Both the position numbers and the translations under genes were made by a program. 64,000 nt of DNA from Thauera chlorobenzoica (GTDB taxonomy: Bacteria; Pseudomonadota; Gammaproteobacteria; Burkholderiales; Rhodocyclaceae), in assembly GCF_001922305.1 (NCBI RefSeq), contig NZ_CP018839.1, positions 1,364,001 to 1,428,000 on the forward strand. The letters are read 5' to 3'. Shown in pieces: positions 48,188 through 57,746 of the stretch. Every line of letters starts with the position of its first letter. Within the stretch, counting starts at the first letter, position 1. Below the pieces are notes generated by a model that saw only the letters and a program-made list of their open reading frames with translations, did not search any database and was not told the DNA's origin.

Positions 48188-48949
48188 GTGGCGGCGGCTA
48201 AAACCGGATTTCATCGCCGTGCCTCCGGCGTCGACCGGTGCGCCGCGCAAGAGGCGCGCGGGATCGCCGGCGGTGATAGCACCGCCCCGGGGGGCGCGAT
48301 TCCCCGCTCCACCTGGCGCTGGCTCGACGCGCTGCCGGCCGATCGCGCGGTGTGCGTGCTGCTGCGCCATTCGGTGCGCGACGCGCTCGCGCCCGGCGAC
48401 ATCGGCTACGCCCATCCGCTCAATGCCCTCGGCGAGGAACTCGCCTGCCGTTTCGGCGCCGCCCTGCGCGGGCGCCTGCGCACCGTGCACAGCAGTCCGC
48501 TGCAGCGCTGCCTGGCGACCGCCGAATTGCTGCGTGCCGCCGCCGGGGCGGAAGGAACGGTGGTCGAGGACCGCTTCCTCGGCGACCCCGGCGCCTACGT
48601 CGTCGATGCCGCGCTCGCCCGCCACAACTGGGAGACCCTGGGCAGCGCCGGGATCATGGCGCGCATGGCCGCGGGCGGCCCCGGCCTGCCCGGCACCCGT
48701 CCGCCTGACGAAGGCGCCCGCATCCTGCTCGCGCACATGCTCGACACCGCGGGGGCAGTGCCCGGAGTGCACGTCTTCGTCACCCACGACATCCTGCTCG
48801 CAATCACCGCCGCCCGCCTCGTCGGCCCTCCGCGCGGGGCGCCGCGCTGGCCGCGTTACCTGGAAGGCGCCTTCTTCTGGCGCGACGCCGACGGGCTCCA
48901 CGCCGCCTACCGCGGCCGCCGCTGCATCCTGCAGGTCGGGCAGATGTAG
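48188..48949 (+). CDS. Histidine phosphatase superfamily protein
   Basis: The protein has the phosphatase His in LLRHSVRD (RHS in place of the common RHG), SSPLQRCLATAELL with the second Arg, and FVTHDILL with the late His, giving a complete acid-phosphatase-like active site. The start is unsure. I use the GTG at 48188, which overlaps a nine-codon frame (ATG at 48175) that has the only good ribosome site (GGAGG). Coupling from this mini-frame or a start further downstream are both possible. Confidence 0.72.
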   Translation: MAAAKTGFHRRASGVDRCAAQEARGIAGGDSTAPGGAIPRSTWRWLDALPADRAVCVLLRHSVRDALAPGDIGYAHPLNALGEELACRFGAALRGRLRTVHSSPLQRCLATAELLRAAAGAEGTVVEDRFLGDPGAYVVDAALARHNWETLGSAGIMARMAAGGPGLPGTRPPDEGARILLAHMLDTAGAVPGVHVFVTHDILLAITAARLVGPPRGAPRWPRYLEGAFFWRDADGLHAAYRGRRCILQVGQM

Positions 48950-49018
48950 GGGCGACCCGCAGGGCCGCCCCTGCGGCGCCGTCCGGCGGGTGATCGGGAG
49001 ATTGAGCTCAGGTGCGCT

Positions 49019-49072
49019 TGATGGAAATCAAATCCATCCCCACATAGTCGACTAATCTACTCAACTATGTGG
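49019..49072. promoter_or_regulatory. Two A/T-rich hairpins upstream of the DUF3079 gene
   Basis: GATGGA pairs with TCCATC (49019-49037), and CCACATAGT at 49040-49048 pairs with ACTATGTGG at 49064-49072. They stand out from the GC-rich surroundings and lie 28 bases before the ATG. They could be a terminator, operator or RNA structure. Confidence 0.4.
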
Positions 49073-49100
49073 CGCTCCACGTCTTGCAGGTCCGTCGATC

Positions 49101-49316
49101 ATGGCCAAGAAATTCCCCTTGCATCCCAAGCATCCCGAGCGCATCTGCTGGGGGTGCGACAAGTATTGCCCGGCGGATTCGCTCGGCTGCGGCAACGGTT
49201 CCGGGCGGACGATGCACCCGGCGGAGATGCTCGGCGACGACTGGTACCTGTACGGCGACTGGGGACTGGAGATTCCCGAGGCGGAGGCGAAAAAGTCTGC
49301 CGGGGACGGTTCGTGA
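49101..49316 (+). CDS. DUF3079 small Cys-rich protein
   Basis: The 71-residue protein starts MAKKFPLHPKHPERICWGCD and has four Cys (ICWGCDKYCPADSLGCG), a likely zinc site, followed by HPAEMLGDDWY. This is the DUF3079 pattern, common in beta- and gammaproteobacteria. The function is unknown. Confidence 0.9.
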   Translation: MAKKFPLHPKHPERICWGCDKYCPADSLGCGNGSGRTMHPAEMLGDDWYLYGDWGLEIPEAEAKKSAGDGS

Positions 49317-49433
49317 TCCGTCCCTGATGCCTGCAGGCGTGCCGCACGTTCTCGCCGTCACCACCTTTCTGCCGCAGATCCGTCCCTGAAGTGTGCGGGC
49401 GCGCCTGCCCTGTGGTGGGCGGCCGGATCGCGC

Positions 49434-50336
49434 CTATGCCGGCCGGGCGGGGGCGGCGGAAGGGGCGCGGACCTGCGCCTGGCGCTCGAAGCGGGTCAGG
49501 CGCACGTCTACCGTGACCGTCAGCGCGTCCAGCGCCGCGGCCCGGGCGCGGCCTGCGGCGCTGGCGCGGTAGAGGTGCGGCGTCATCGCCAGCAGGTCGG
49601 CGATCTGCGCCACGCCGGTGAGCTCGAGGCGATAGCGGACGGTGTCGGCGGGCAGCGCGGTGAACCCCTCCGGCGTTGGCGGGAGCGCGGGGCGTTCCGG
49701 CTTCAGCGCAGGGTAGATGATTTCGCGCAGCTCGCGCAGGTGCTCGGGCCCGGCATCGGCCAGCAGCAATTCGCCGCCGGGTTTGAGCACGCGGGCGAAT
49801 TCGGCATGGACGGGGAAGCCGAACATGCACAGCACCCGGTCGAGCGTGCCCGTCAGCACCGGCAGGTTGGCGTTGCTGCCGACCACCCAGTTCGGCCGCT
49901 TGTCCTGCTTGGCCGCCGCCATCACCGCCCACTTCGAGATGTCGAGCCCGAGCAGGGCGAGCGGGTGGCGTTGCGCGGCCGCGGCGGCGAGCTGGCGCAG
50001 GTAGTAGCCTTCGCCGCAGCCGGCGTCGAGGCAGCGGGCGAGAGCGCCGGGCGCGAGGCCGGCGAGCAGCGCGCGGCTGACCGCGGCGGCGATCGGCTGG
50101 TAAGGGCCGGGCTGGTCAGGGCCGGGGCCGGGGCCGAGGAAGCGGCGGCGGGCGGCGACCATCTCCTTGCTGTCGCCCGGGTCGCGGGAGCGTTTGTGCT
50201 GCACCGGCAGCAGGTTGGCGTAGCCCTGGCGGGCGATGTCAAAACTGTGGCCGGCGGTGCAGCGCCAGCTGGCGCCGTCGCGCTGCAAGGGCTTGCCGTC
50301 GAGGGGGCAGGCGAGCGCCTGGAAGGACGTGATCAT
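49434..50336 (-). CDS. rlmA: 23S rRNA (guanine-N1) methyltransferase, RlmA-like
   Basis: The 300-residue protein has an N-terminal zinc ribbon (CPLDGK...CTAGHSFD), then a Rossmann methyltransferase with the SAM motif LDAGCGEGYYL. GYANLLPVQHKRSRDPGDSKEMVAARR is the family's linker region. RlmA methylates G745 of 23S rRNA in E. coli; the tlrB relative methylates G748. The ATG at 50336 fits the family start. Confidence 0.9.
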   Translation of the reverse strand: MITSFQALACPLDGKPLQRDGASWRCTAGHSFDIARQGYANLLPVQHKRSRDPGDSKEMVAARRRFLGPGPGPDQPGPYQPIAAAVSRALLAGLAPGALARCLDAGCGEGYYLRQLAAAAAQRHPLALLGLDISKWAVMAAAKQDKRPNWVVGSNANLPVLTGTLDRVLCMFGFPVHAEFARVLKPGGELLLADAGPEHLRELREIIYPALKPERPALPPTPEGFTALPADTVRYRLELTGVAQIADLLAMTPHLYRASAAGRARAAALDALTVTVDVRLTRFERQAQVRAPSAAPARPA

Positions 50337-50428
50337 GGGGGCGTGTGTCGGGCTGCGTACGGTGGGGCGGCAGGTGGGGCCGGGTTCGCCGCGGCGCCAC
50401 ATTGTGGCAGAGACCGTGCCCGGGCGCG

Positions 50429-53400
50429 TCATGCACCGATCGCCATCAGGCTGGCGTTGCCGCCGGCTGCGGTGGTGTTGATGCTGAGCGCGCGTTCGTG
50501 GACGAGGCGGGTGAGGTCGTAGTGTGGTGCGGGGCGCAGCAGCGCGATGATGGGGCCGTCGCGCCCGGCGAGGCGGCGCTGCCAGGCGTCGGCGTCGGCG
50601 TCGCTGCCATCGAACAGCAGGGCGCCGAAGTCGGCGTCGAACCAGCCGGCGTCGCAGCATAGCTGCGCCTGCAGCGCGGCCGGCAGGGCTGAGTGCACGG
50701 CGTGCGCGGTGGCGTCGGCGTCGACCCGCAGCAGGTTGCCGCTGGCGAGGGCGGCGATGAGCTGGTGCAGGTAGCCGGCGGCGCTGCGGGCGACGCCGGC
50801 GATCGTGCCGCGGGCGACGAAGCGCAGGCTGTCGTCTTCGCCGGTGGGGCCGGGCAGGGCCAGGCGCAGGCCGGTGATGCGGCGCTGCCGGTAGGGGGCG
50901 ATCCGGTCGTGCAGCGCGGCCGACTGGGCCTCATCGATCAGCCCGCCGCCACCGCCGTCGAGCCAGGCGGCGAAAGCCTGGAGCCGGGCGGCGCAGGCTT
51001 CGCCCGCCGCCGTGCACTCGACCGCCCGTGCGCCTTTCGCCAGCTCCGGCCCCGGGCTGCGCGCGAGCAGGCGGTGGAGATAGAGCGGGCCACCGGCCTT
51101 CGGCCCGGTGCCGGACAGGCCCTCGCCGCCGAAGGGCTGGACGCCGACCACCGCGCCGATGAGGTTGCGGTTGACGTACAGGTTGCCGGCCCTGGCGCGC
51201 GCGGCGACGCGTTCCACGGTTTCGTCGATGCGGCTATGCACGCCCAGGGTGAGGCCGTAGCCGGTGGCGTTGATGGCGTCGATCAGGCGCTCGAGGTCGG
51301 CGGCGGGGTAACGCAGCACGTGCAGCACCGGGCCGAACTGCTCGCGGCCGAGGTGGGCGAGGGCGTCGATGCCGCCGGCGAGCTCGACCACGGTCGGCGG
51401 CACGAAGCTGCCGTGGGCGCATGCCTCGGGCAGGGGCAGGCGGGTGACGCGGGCGCCCCGGGCCTGCATCGCGGCGACGTGGGCTTCGAGGCCGTCGCGT
51501 GCCGCGGTGTCGATCACCGGGCCGATGTCGACGCGCACGTCGGCGGGGTTGCCGAGGCGCAGTTCCGCGATCGCGCCGCGCAGCATGTCGAGCGTGTCCG
51601 CGGCGATGTCCTGCTGCAGGCATAGCACGCGCAGCGCCGAGCAGCGCTGGCCGGCAGAATCGAAGGCGGAGGCGAGGACGTCGGCCACCACCTGCTCGGG
51701 CAGCGCGGTGGAGTCGACGATCAGCGCGTTCTGGCCGCCGGTCTCGGCGATCAGCGGAACCTGGCCGCCGCGTGCGGCGAGGCGGCGGTTGATCTGCGCG
51801 GCGACTTCGGTGGAGCCGGTGAACATCACGCCGCGCACGCGCGGATCGGCGATCAGCGCGCTGCCGACGACTTCGCCGCGCCCGGGCAGCAGCTGGAGCA
51901 CGTCGGCGGGCACGCCGGCGGCGTGCATCAGGCCGACCGCGGCGGCGGCGATCAGCGGGGTCTGGCGGGCGGGCTTGGCGAGGACGGTGTTGCCGGCGGC
52001 GAGCGCGGCGGCGAGCTGGCCGGTGAAGATCGCCAGCGGGAAGTTCCACGGGCTGATGCACAGCACCGGACCGAGCGCGACATGGCTGTCCGGGGCGAAG
52101 TCCTGCGCCTGGTGGGCGTAGTAGCGCAGGAAGTCGACCGCCTCGCGCAGCTCGGCGACGGCGTTCGCCCAGGTCTTGCCGCCTTCGCGCACGGCGAGCG
52201 CGAGCAGGGTGTCGGCATCGGCCTGGTAGCGCTCGGCGGCGCGCAGCAGGATCTGCGCGCGCGCGGCGGCGGAACGCGCGGCCCAGCCGGGGGCGGCGGT
52301 CTGGGCGGCGGCAAGCGCCGCTTCGACGGTGGCGGAGCCGGCCTCGAGCACGTAGCCGACAACTTCGTCGTGTGCGGCCGGATTGCGTATCGGCCGTGCC
52401 CCCGGCGGCGGTGGGGCGGAGGCGGGCCCGGCGCCGCCGCCTGCCGCGGCTGCGGCAAGGTCCGCGGCAGGCGGGCGCGGCGCGGCGCCGAAGCGCATCG
52501 AGCGCGACCGCGCGAGGGCGGCCGCCAGGCGGGCGCGCACCGTCTCGCTGGCGAGGTCGAAGCCGGTGGAATTGGTCCGTGCGGCGCCGAACAGGGCGGC
52601 CGGGAGGACGATGCCCGGGTGCGGCGCGCCGGCGAGCGGAGCGGCGTGTTCGACGGGGTCGGCGATCAGCGCCCCGATCGGGATGTCCGGGTCCACGACG
52701 CGATTGACGAAGCTGCTGTTGGCGCCGTTTTCGAGCAGGCGGCGGACCAGGTAGGCGAGCAGGGTGCGGTGGGTGCCGACCGGAGCGTAGATGCGCACCA
52801 GGCGGTGGCGCTCGGGGTGGCCGACGATCTGGTCGTAGAGTGCTTCGCCCATGCCGTGCAGGCACTGGAACTCGTAGTCGCCCGGCTGCCAGGTGCGGCC
52901 GTCGGCGGCGGCGAGGTGGAACACCGCGGCCACGGTGTGGGCGTTGTGGGTGGCGAATTGCGGGTACACCGCGTCGCGCGCGGCGAGCAGCTTCTTCGCA
53001 CAGGCGAGGTAGCACGCGTCGGTGTACAGCTTGCGCGTGAACACCGGGTAGCCGGCCACGCCGTCGACCTGCGCGCGCTTGATCTCGGTGTCCCAGTAGG
53101 CCCCCTTGACCAGTCTCACCATCAGGCGCCGGCCGCTACGCCGCGCCAGGTCGATGACGAAGTCGAGGACGAAGGGGGCGCGCTTCTGGTAGGACTGGAC
53201 GACGAAGCCCAGGCCCTGCCAGCCGGCGAGCGCATCGTCCGTCGCCAGCGCTTCGAGCAGGTCGAGCGAAAGGTCGAGGCGGTCGGCCTCCTCGGCGTCG
53301 ATGTTGAGGCCGATGGCGTAGCCCCTGGCGAGCAGGCACAGCTTGCGCAGGCGCGGCAGCAGCTCGGCGACTACGCGCTCGCGCTGTGACCAGGTGTAGC

Positions 53401-54184
53401 GCGGGTGCAGCGCGGAGAGCTTGACCGAGATGCCGTTGCCGTCGATGACGCCACGCCCGGCCGCGTCCTGGCCGATGGCGTGGAGCGCGGTTTCGTAGGC
53501 ACGAAAGTAGCGTTCGGCGTCGGCCGCGCTCATGGCCGCTTCGCCGAGCATGTCGAAAGAATAACGATAGCCCCGCTTCTCGAGCGCCCGGCCGTGCCGC
53601 AGGGCCTCGCCGATGTCGCGGCCGGTGACGAACTGCTCGCCCAGCAGGCGCATCGCCAGGTCCATGCCCTTGCGGATCAGGGCCTCGCTGCCGTGGCCGA
53701 GCAGGCGGCCGAGGGCTGCGGACAGGCTGGCGCGGTCGTGCGGGGCCACCAGGCGGCGGCCGATCAGCAGCCCCCAGGCCGCGGCGTTGACGAACAGCGA
53801 GGGGCTGTGGCCGAGGTGCGCGTGCCAGTCGCCATCGACCAGCTTGTCGCGGATCAGGCGGTCCACGGTGGCCTTGTCGGGCACCCGCAGCAGGGCCTCG
53901 GCCAGGCACATCAGGGCAACCCCTTCCTGGCTGGAGAGGGCGAACTCCTTCATCAGCGCATCGACGCCGCTGGCGCGGCTGCGCCTGGCGCGCAGGCCGG
54001 TCACGAGCGCGAGGGCGAGGCGGCGCACCGGTTCGCGCAGGCCGGGGTCGAGGCGCGCGGCCTCGACCAGGGGCGGCACGCACAGCGGTTCGGGGGTGCG
54101 CCAGGCGGTTTCGATGCGGGTGCGCAGGGCGCTGCGCGGAGTTTCCGGCAGGGCCGCGGCAGCGCGCAGAGGGAACGAATTCAC
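50429..54184 (-). CDS. putA: Bifunctional proline dehydrogenase / P5C dehydrogenase, type B
   Basis: The 1251-residue enzyme oxidises proline to glutamate. The FAD-dependent proline dehydrogenase part (about 130-440) has FDMLGEAA and the LVKGAYWDTEIKRAQ strand. The aldehyde dehydrogenase part (about 520-990) has ETGGQNALIVD and the catalytic Cys in SAGQRCSALR. A C-terminal ALDH-like domain makes it the long type B form. The N-terminus lacks the ribbon-helix-helix of E. coli PutA, so it should not repress its own gene. The GTG start at 54184 has AGGAG upstream. Confidence 0.94.
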   Translation of the reverse strand: MNSFPLRAAAALPETPRSALRTRIETAWRTPEPLCVPPLVEAARLDPGLREPVRRLALALVTGLRARRSRASGVDALMKEFALSSQEGVALMCLAEALLRVPDKATVDRLIRDKLVDGDWHAHLGHSPSLFVNAAAWGLLIGRRLVAPHDRASLSAALGRLLGHGSEALIRKGMDLAMRLLGEQFVTGRDIGEALRHGRALEKRGYRYSFDMLGEAAMSAADAERYFRAYETALHAIGQDAAGRGVIDGNGISVKLSALHPRYTWSQRERVVAELLPRLRKLCLLARGYAIGLNIDAEEADRLDLSLDLLEALATDDALAGWQGLGFVVQSYQKRAPFVLDFVIDLARRSGRRLMVRLVKGAYWDTEIKRAQVDGVAGYPVFTRKLYTDACYLACAKKLLAARDAVYPQFATHNAHTVAAVFHLAAADGRTWQPGDYEFQCLHGMGEALYDQIVGHPERHRLVRIYAPVGTHRTLLAYLVRRLLENGANSSFVNRVVDPDIPIGALIADPVEHAAPLAGAPHPGIVLPAALFGAARTNSTGFDLASETVRARLAAALARSRSMRFGAAPRPPAADLAAAAAGGGAGPASAPPPPGARPIRNPAAHDEVVGYVLEAGSATVEAALAAAQTAAPGWAARSAAARAQILLRAAERYQADADTLLALAVREGGKTWANAVAELREAVDFLRYYAHQAQDFAPDSHVALGPVLCISPWNFPLAIFTGQLAAALAAGNTVLAKPARQTPLIAAAAVGLMHAAGVPADVLQLLPGRGEVVGSALIADPRVRGVMFTGSTEVAAQINRRLAARGGQVPLIAETGGQNALIVDSTALPEQVVADVLASAFDSAGQRCSALRVLCLQQDIAADTLDMLRGAIAELRLGNPADVRVDIGPVIDTAARDGLEAHVAAMQARGARVTRLPLPEACAHGSFVPPTVVELAGGIDALAHLGREQFGPVLHVLRYPAADLERLIDAINATGYGLTLGVHSRIDETVERVAARARAGNLYVNRNLIGAVVGVQPFGGEGLSGTGPKAGGPLYLHRLLARSPGPELAKGARAVECTAAGEACAARLQAFAAWLDGGGGGLIDEAQSAALHDRIAPYRQRRITGLRLALPGPTGEDDSLRFVARGTIAGVARSAAGYLHQLIAALASGNLLRVDADATAHAVHSALPAALQAQLCCDAGWFDADFGALLFDGSDADADAWQRRLAGRDGPIIALLRPAPHYDLTRLVHERALSINTTAAGGNASLMAIGA

Positions 54185-54488
54185 GGTCGGGCACTCCTGG
54201 GGAAACCCTTGGTCGAGCCGCTCAGCGAGGACACCGAAGTGCCCCGCGTTGCCCGCCTTCCGGCGGCTCGCTCCCATGCTGCCATTTCTTGCCGGTCCTG
54301 TCTGTCGCCCCGCGTGTGCAGGCATGGCGCAAGACGATGCCGCGCCCAGATCCCCACCCCGGCTGCGCAATCTGCGCGACCGGCTGCGCCAGAGTGTGCC
54401 CGCAGGCGTCGGCCTGGATAAACTGTCCAGGGGCATGTCCGACGAGCGACGCCTGGCCCGCTGGCACCGACACCGAGGAAGCGCAACC
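54185..54488. other. Divergent intergenic region between putA and the GATase gene
   Basis: About 300 bases without a convincing gene. Short open frames here give no recognisable protein. It must hold the putA promoter and the promoter of the amidotransferase; I see no clear operator. Confidence 0.4.
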
Positions 54489-55250
54489 ATGAAAACCGCC
54501 ATCGCCATCCGCCATCTGCATTTTGAGGACCTGGGCACGTTGCAGCCGCTGCTCGAAGCTCGTGGCTATGCGATTCACTACATCGATGCCGTGCAGGACG
54601 AACTGACCGGACTGGATGTTCAGCGCGCCGATCTGCTGGTCGTGCTGGGCGGCCCCATCGGCGCCTTCGATGAGGCGACCTATCCGTTTCTCACGGATGA
54701 ACTGGCGCTGGTGCACGAGCGGCTGGAGCGCCAGCGTCCCCTGCTCGGTATCTGCCTGGGGGCGCAACTGATCGCGCGCGCCCTGGGGGCCGGGGTCGAG
54801 GCCATGGGGGTGAAGGAAATCGGCTTCTCGCCATTGACCCTGACGCGGGAAGGCGCGGCATCCCCGCTGGCCTTGCTGGGTGACGTGCCGGTGCTGCACT
54901 GGCATGGCGACCGGTTCGACATCCCGCCCGGCTCCGTGCGGCTGGCAGGGACGCAGGCGTGCGCCAACCAGGCCTTTGCCCTCGGGCGCCAGGTGCTGGG
55001 GCTGCAATGCCATCTGGAGGCAGCGCCGCGCCAGATCGAGCGCTGGCTGGTCGGGCATGCCTGCGAACTGGCCCAGGCGGGCATCGATCCGCGCACGCTG
55101 CGAGGCCAGGCACGGACCCTGCAAAACCGCTTGCCGCAGGCCGCGCAGGCGGTGTTCAGCCGTTGGCTCGATGGGCTCGAGGCGAAGGCGGCCTCCCCCG
55201 CCGGCGCTGCAAAATCGTGTCCTGCGGCCTCGCCCCGGAGGCGGGGCTGA
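54489..55250 (+). CDS. Class I glutamine amidotransferase-like protein (GuaA-type domain)
   Basis: The 253-residue protein has the triad of class I amidotransferases: Cys in GICLGAQL near residue 82, His in GLQCHLE near 175, and the Glu two residues on. It is a stand-alone domain like the YfeJ/GMP-synthase-like hydrolases, which may hydrolyse glutamine or gamma-glutamyl compounds. The last 25 residues are low in complexity. It lies just upstream of gshA but about 110 bases apart. Confidence 0.85.
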   Translation: MKTAIAIRHLHFEDLGTLQPLLEARGYAIHYIDAVQDELTGLDVQRADLLVVLGGPIGAFDEATYPFLTDELALVHERLERQRPLLGICLGAQLIARALGAGVEAMGVKEIGFSPLTLTREGAASPLALLGDVPVLHWHGDRFDIPPGSVRLAGTQACANQAFALGRQVLGLQCHLEAAPRQIERWLVGHACELAQAGIDPRTLRGQARTLQNRLPQAAQAVFSRWLDGLEAKAASPAGAAKSCPAASPRRRG

Positions 55251-55362
55251 GCGACTTGTCCGGCAAGCCCGGCACCGGCAAGGGCGCGGGCCTTGGTGTA
55301 ACATTCCGGCCAACCCATCCGCCGCGGACCGCCCCGCCGTAGCGCCCTCCCGAGAGAGACCC

Positions 55363-56667
55363 ATGGTTCCCCACCTCACCACCGCCCTCACCGGCCCGCT
55401 GCTCGAACTGGAGCGCCAGTTCCTCGACAATGCCACCGAAATCGAAAAGTGGTTCCGCACCCAGTGGCAGGACCACCTGCCGCCGTTCTACGGCTCCACC
55501 GACCTGCGCAACTCGGGCTTCAAGCTCGCCCCGGTCGATCTCAACCTGTTTCCCGGCGGCTTCAACAACCTCAACGACGCCTTCATGCCGCTGTGCGTGC
55601 AGGCGGCGCAGGCGGCAATCGAGCGCATCTGCCCGGAGGCGAGCAAGCTGCTGCTGATTCCGGAGAACCACACCCGCAACCAGTTCTACCTGCAGAACGT
55701 CGCCAAGCTGGTGGCGATCCTGCGCCTCACCGGGGTGGAGGTGCGCATCGGCAGCCTGCTGCCCGAGGTCACCGCAGCGACCGTGCTCGAGCTTGCCAAC
55801 GGTGCCACCCTCACCCTCGAGCCGCTGCGCCGCAGTGGCGGGCGCATCGGGCTGGACGGCTTCGACCCCTGCGCGGTGCTGCTCAACAACGACCTCTCGG
55901 CAGGGGTGCCGGCGGTGCTGAAGGGGCTCGACGAGCAGTGGCTGATTCCGCCCCTGCACGCCGGCTGGCATTCACGGCGCAAGTCGCAGCACGCGGCCGC
56001 CTACGACCGCGTTGCGCGCGCCTTCGCCACCGCGATCGGGATCGACCCGTGGCGGATCAACCCCGAGTTCGGCGTCTGCGGCCAGATCAACTTCCAGGAG
56101 CGCACCGGCGAGGAATGCCTCGCCGCCGAGGTCGATTCGCTGCTCGGCCGGATCCGCGCCAAGTACAAGGAATACGGCGTCACCGACCAGCCTTTCGTGG
56201 TGGTGAAGGCCGACGCCGGCACCTACGGCATGGGGGTGATGACGGTCAAGGACGCCTCCGAGGTGGTTGGCCTCAACCGCCGCCAGCGCAACAAGATGGC
56301 GGTGGTGAAGGAAGGCCTGCAGGTGCAGGAGGTGATCATCCAGGAAGGCGTGCATACCTTCGAGACGGTGGCGGACGGCGTCGCCGAGCCGGTCGTCTAC
56401 ATGATGGACCACTACGTCGTGGGCGGCTTCTACCGCGTCCACACCGAGCGCGGCCGCGACGAGAACCTCAACGCCCCGGGGATGCTCTTCAAGCCGCTCG
56501 CCTTCGACACCTGCTGCACCCTGCCCGACCGCGCACAGGGGCCGGACGCGCCGCCCAACCGCTTCTACGCCTACGGCGTGGTCGCGCGCCTGGCGCTGCT
56601 CGCGGCGTCGGTGGAAATCGAGGAGACCGCTCCGGCCGAGGACGACGACGCGCGCCTGGCGGCGTGA
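55363..56667 (+). CDS. gshA: Glutamate-cysteine ligase, proteobacterial type (TIGR02049)
   Basis: This 434-residue protein belongs to the GshA group first seen in Acidithiobacillus-like and betaproteobacteria, unrelated in length to E. coli GshA. Segments such as PPFYGSTDLRNSGFKLAPVD, FPGGFNNLN, IPENHTRNQFY and VKADAGTYGMGVMTV (ATP-grasp-like) are characteristic. It makes gamma-glutamylcysteine, the first step of glutathione synthesis. gshB follows after 70 bases in the same direction. Confidence 0.9.
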   Translation: MVPHLTTALTGPLLELERQFLDNATEIEKWFRTQWQDHLPPFYGSTDLRNSGFKLAPVDLNLFPGGFNNLNDAFMPLCVQAAQAAIERICPEASKLLLIPENHTRNQFYLQNVAKLVAILRLTGVEVRIGSLLPEVTAATVLELANGATLTLEPLRRSGGRIGLDGFDPCAVLLNNDLSAGVPAVLKGLDEQWLIPPLHAGWHSRRKSQHAAAYDRVARAFATAIGIDPWRINPEFGVCGQINFQERTGEECLAAEVDSLLGRIRAKYKEYGVTDQPFVVVKADAGTYGMGVMTVKDASEVVGLNRRQRNKMAVVKEGLQVQEVIIQEGVHTFETVADGVAEPVVYMMDHYVVGGFYRVHTERGRDENLNAPGMLFKPLAFDTCCTLPDRAQGPDAPPNRFYAYGVVARLALLAASVEIEETAPAEDDDARLAA

Positions 56668-56737
56668 GCCGCGGCCTCGTGCGGCCCGCCGTCCCGTAGC
56701 CGTCCTTTCCTTCCCGCATCGACTTCCGGAAACACCC

Positions 56738-57694
56738 ATGTCCCGCCCGCTCAAGCTCGTTTTCATCCTCGACCCGCTCGACGGCCTGCAGGCCTACAAG
56801 GACTCCAGCATCGCCATGATGCGTGCCGCCGCCCGCCGCGGCCACCAAGTGTGGGCGCTGCAGCGTGCCGGGCTCACCTGGCGCGAGGGTGGGGTGGTGG
56901 GCACCGCCTGCGTGCCGCTGAGCCTGCATGACGACGACCGCGACTGGTACCGCACCGGCGCCGCCGAGGCGCGGCCGCTGGCCGCGTTCGACGCCGTGCT
57001 GATGCGCCAGGACCCGCCCTTCGATTTCGAATACGTCACCGCCACCTGGCTGCTCGAGCGCGCGGTGCAGGCCGGGGTGCGCGTGTTCAACGACCCGCGC
57101 GCGGTGCGCGACCACTCCGAGAAGATCGCGATCACCGAATTCCCCCAGTTCACCGCGACCACCCTGGTGGCGCGCGACCCGGCCGACATCCACGCCTTCA
57201 TCGACGAGCTCGGCGACGTCATCCTGAAGCCGCTCGACGGCATGGGCGGCAGCCAGATCTTCCGCGTGCGCGCCGACGACCCCAACCGCAACGTCATCGT
57301 CGAGACCCTCGCCCAGGACGGCACGCGCACGATCATGGCGCAGCGCTACCTGCCCCAGATCGTCGACGGCGACAAGCGCGTGCTGATCATCGGCGGTGAA
57401 GTCGTGCCCTATGCGCTCGCGCGCATCCCGAAGGCGGGCGAGACGCGCGGCAACCTCGCCGCCGGCGGGCGCGGGGTGGCGATGGCGCTGACCGCGCGCG
57501 AGCGCGAGATCGCCGAATTCCTCGCTCCGATCCTGTGGGCGCGCGGCCTGCTGATCGTCGGCCTCGACGTGATCGGCGGCCACCTCACCGAGATCAACGT
57601 CACCAGCCCCACCTGCATGGTCGAGATCGCCGCGCAGCAGGGCTTCGACGTCGCTGCGCGGGTCATCGAGGCGCTGGAGCAGGCATGCGGCTGA
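56738..57694 (+). CDS. gshB: Glutathione synthetase
   Basis: The 318-residue ATP-grasp enzyme joins gamma-glutamylcysteine and glycine. It shows LMRQDPPFDFEYVTATWLLE, the ATP-binding DVILKPLDGMGGSQIF, and GLDVIGGHLTEINVTSPTCM with metal ligands, all diagnostic for GshB. The length is normal. Confidence 0.95.
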   Translation: MSRPLKLVFILDPLDGLQAYKDSSIAMMRAAARRGHQVWALQRAGLTWREGGVVGTACVPLSLHDDDRDWYRTGAAEARPLAAFDAVLMRQDPPFDFEYVTATWLLERAVQAGVRVFNDPRAVRDHSEKIAITEFPQFTATTLVARDPADIHAFIDELGDVILKPLDGMGGSQIFRVRADDPNRNVIVETLAQDGTRTIMAQRYLPQIVDGDKRVLIIGGEVVPYALARIPKAGETRGNLAAGGRGVAMALTAREREIAEFLAPILWARGLLIVGLDVIGGHLTEINVTSPTCMVEIAAQQGFDVAARVIEALEQACG

Positions 57695-57746
57695 ATGCGG
57701 GGGCTGCGCTGGCGAGGGCTCGGCGGGGGCTTGCGGAGGCGGGGCG

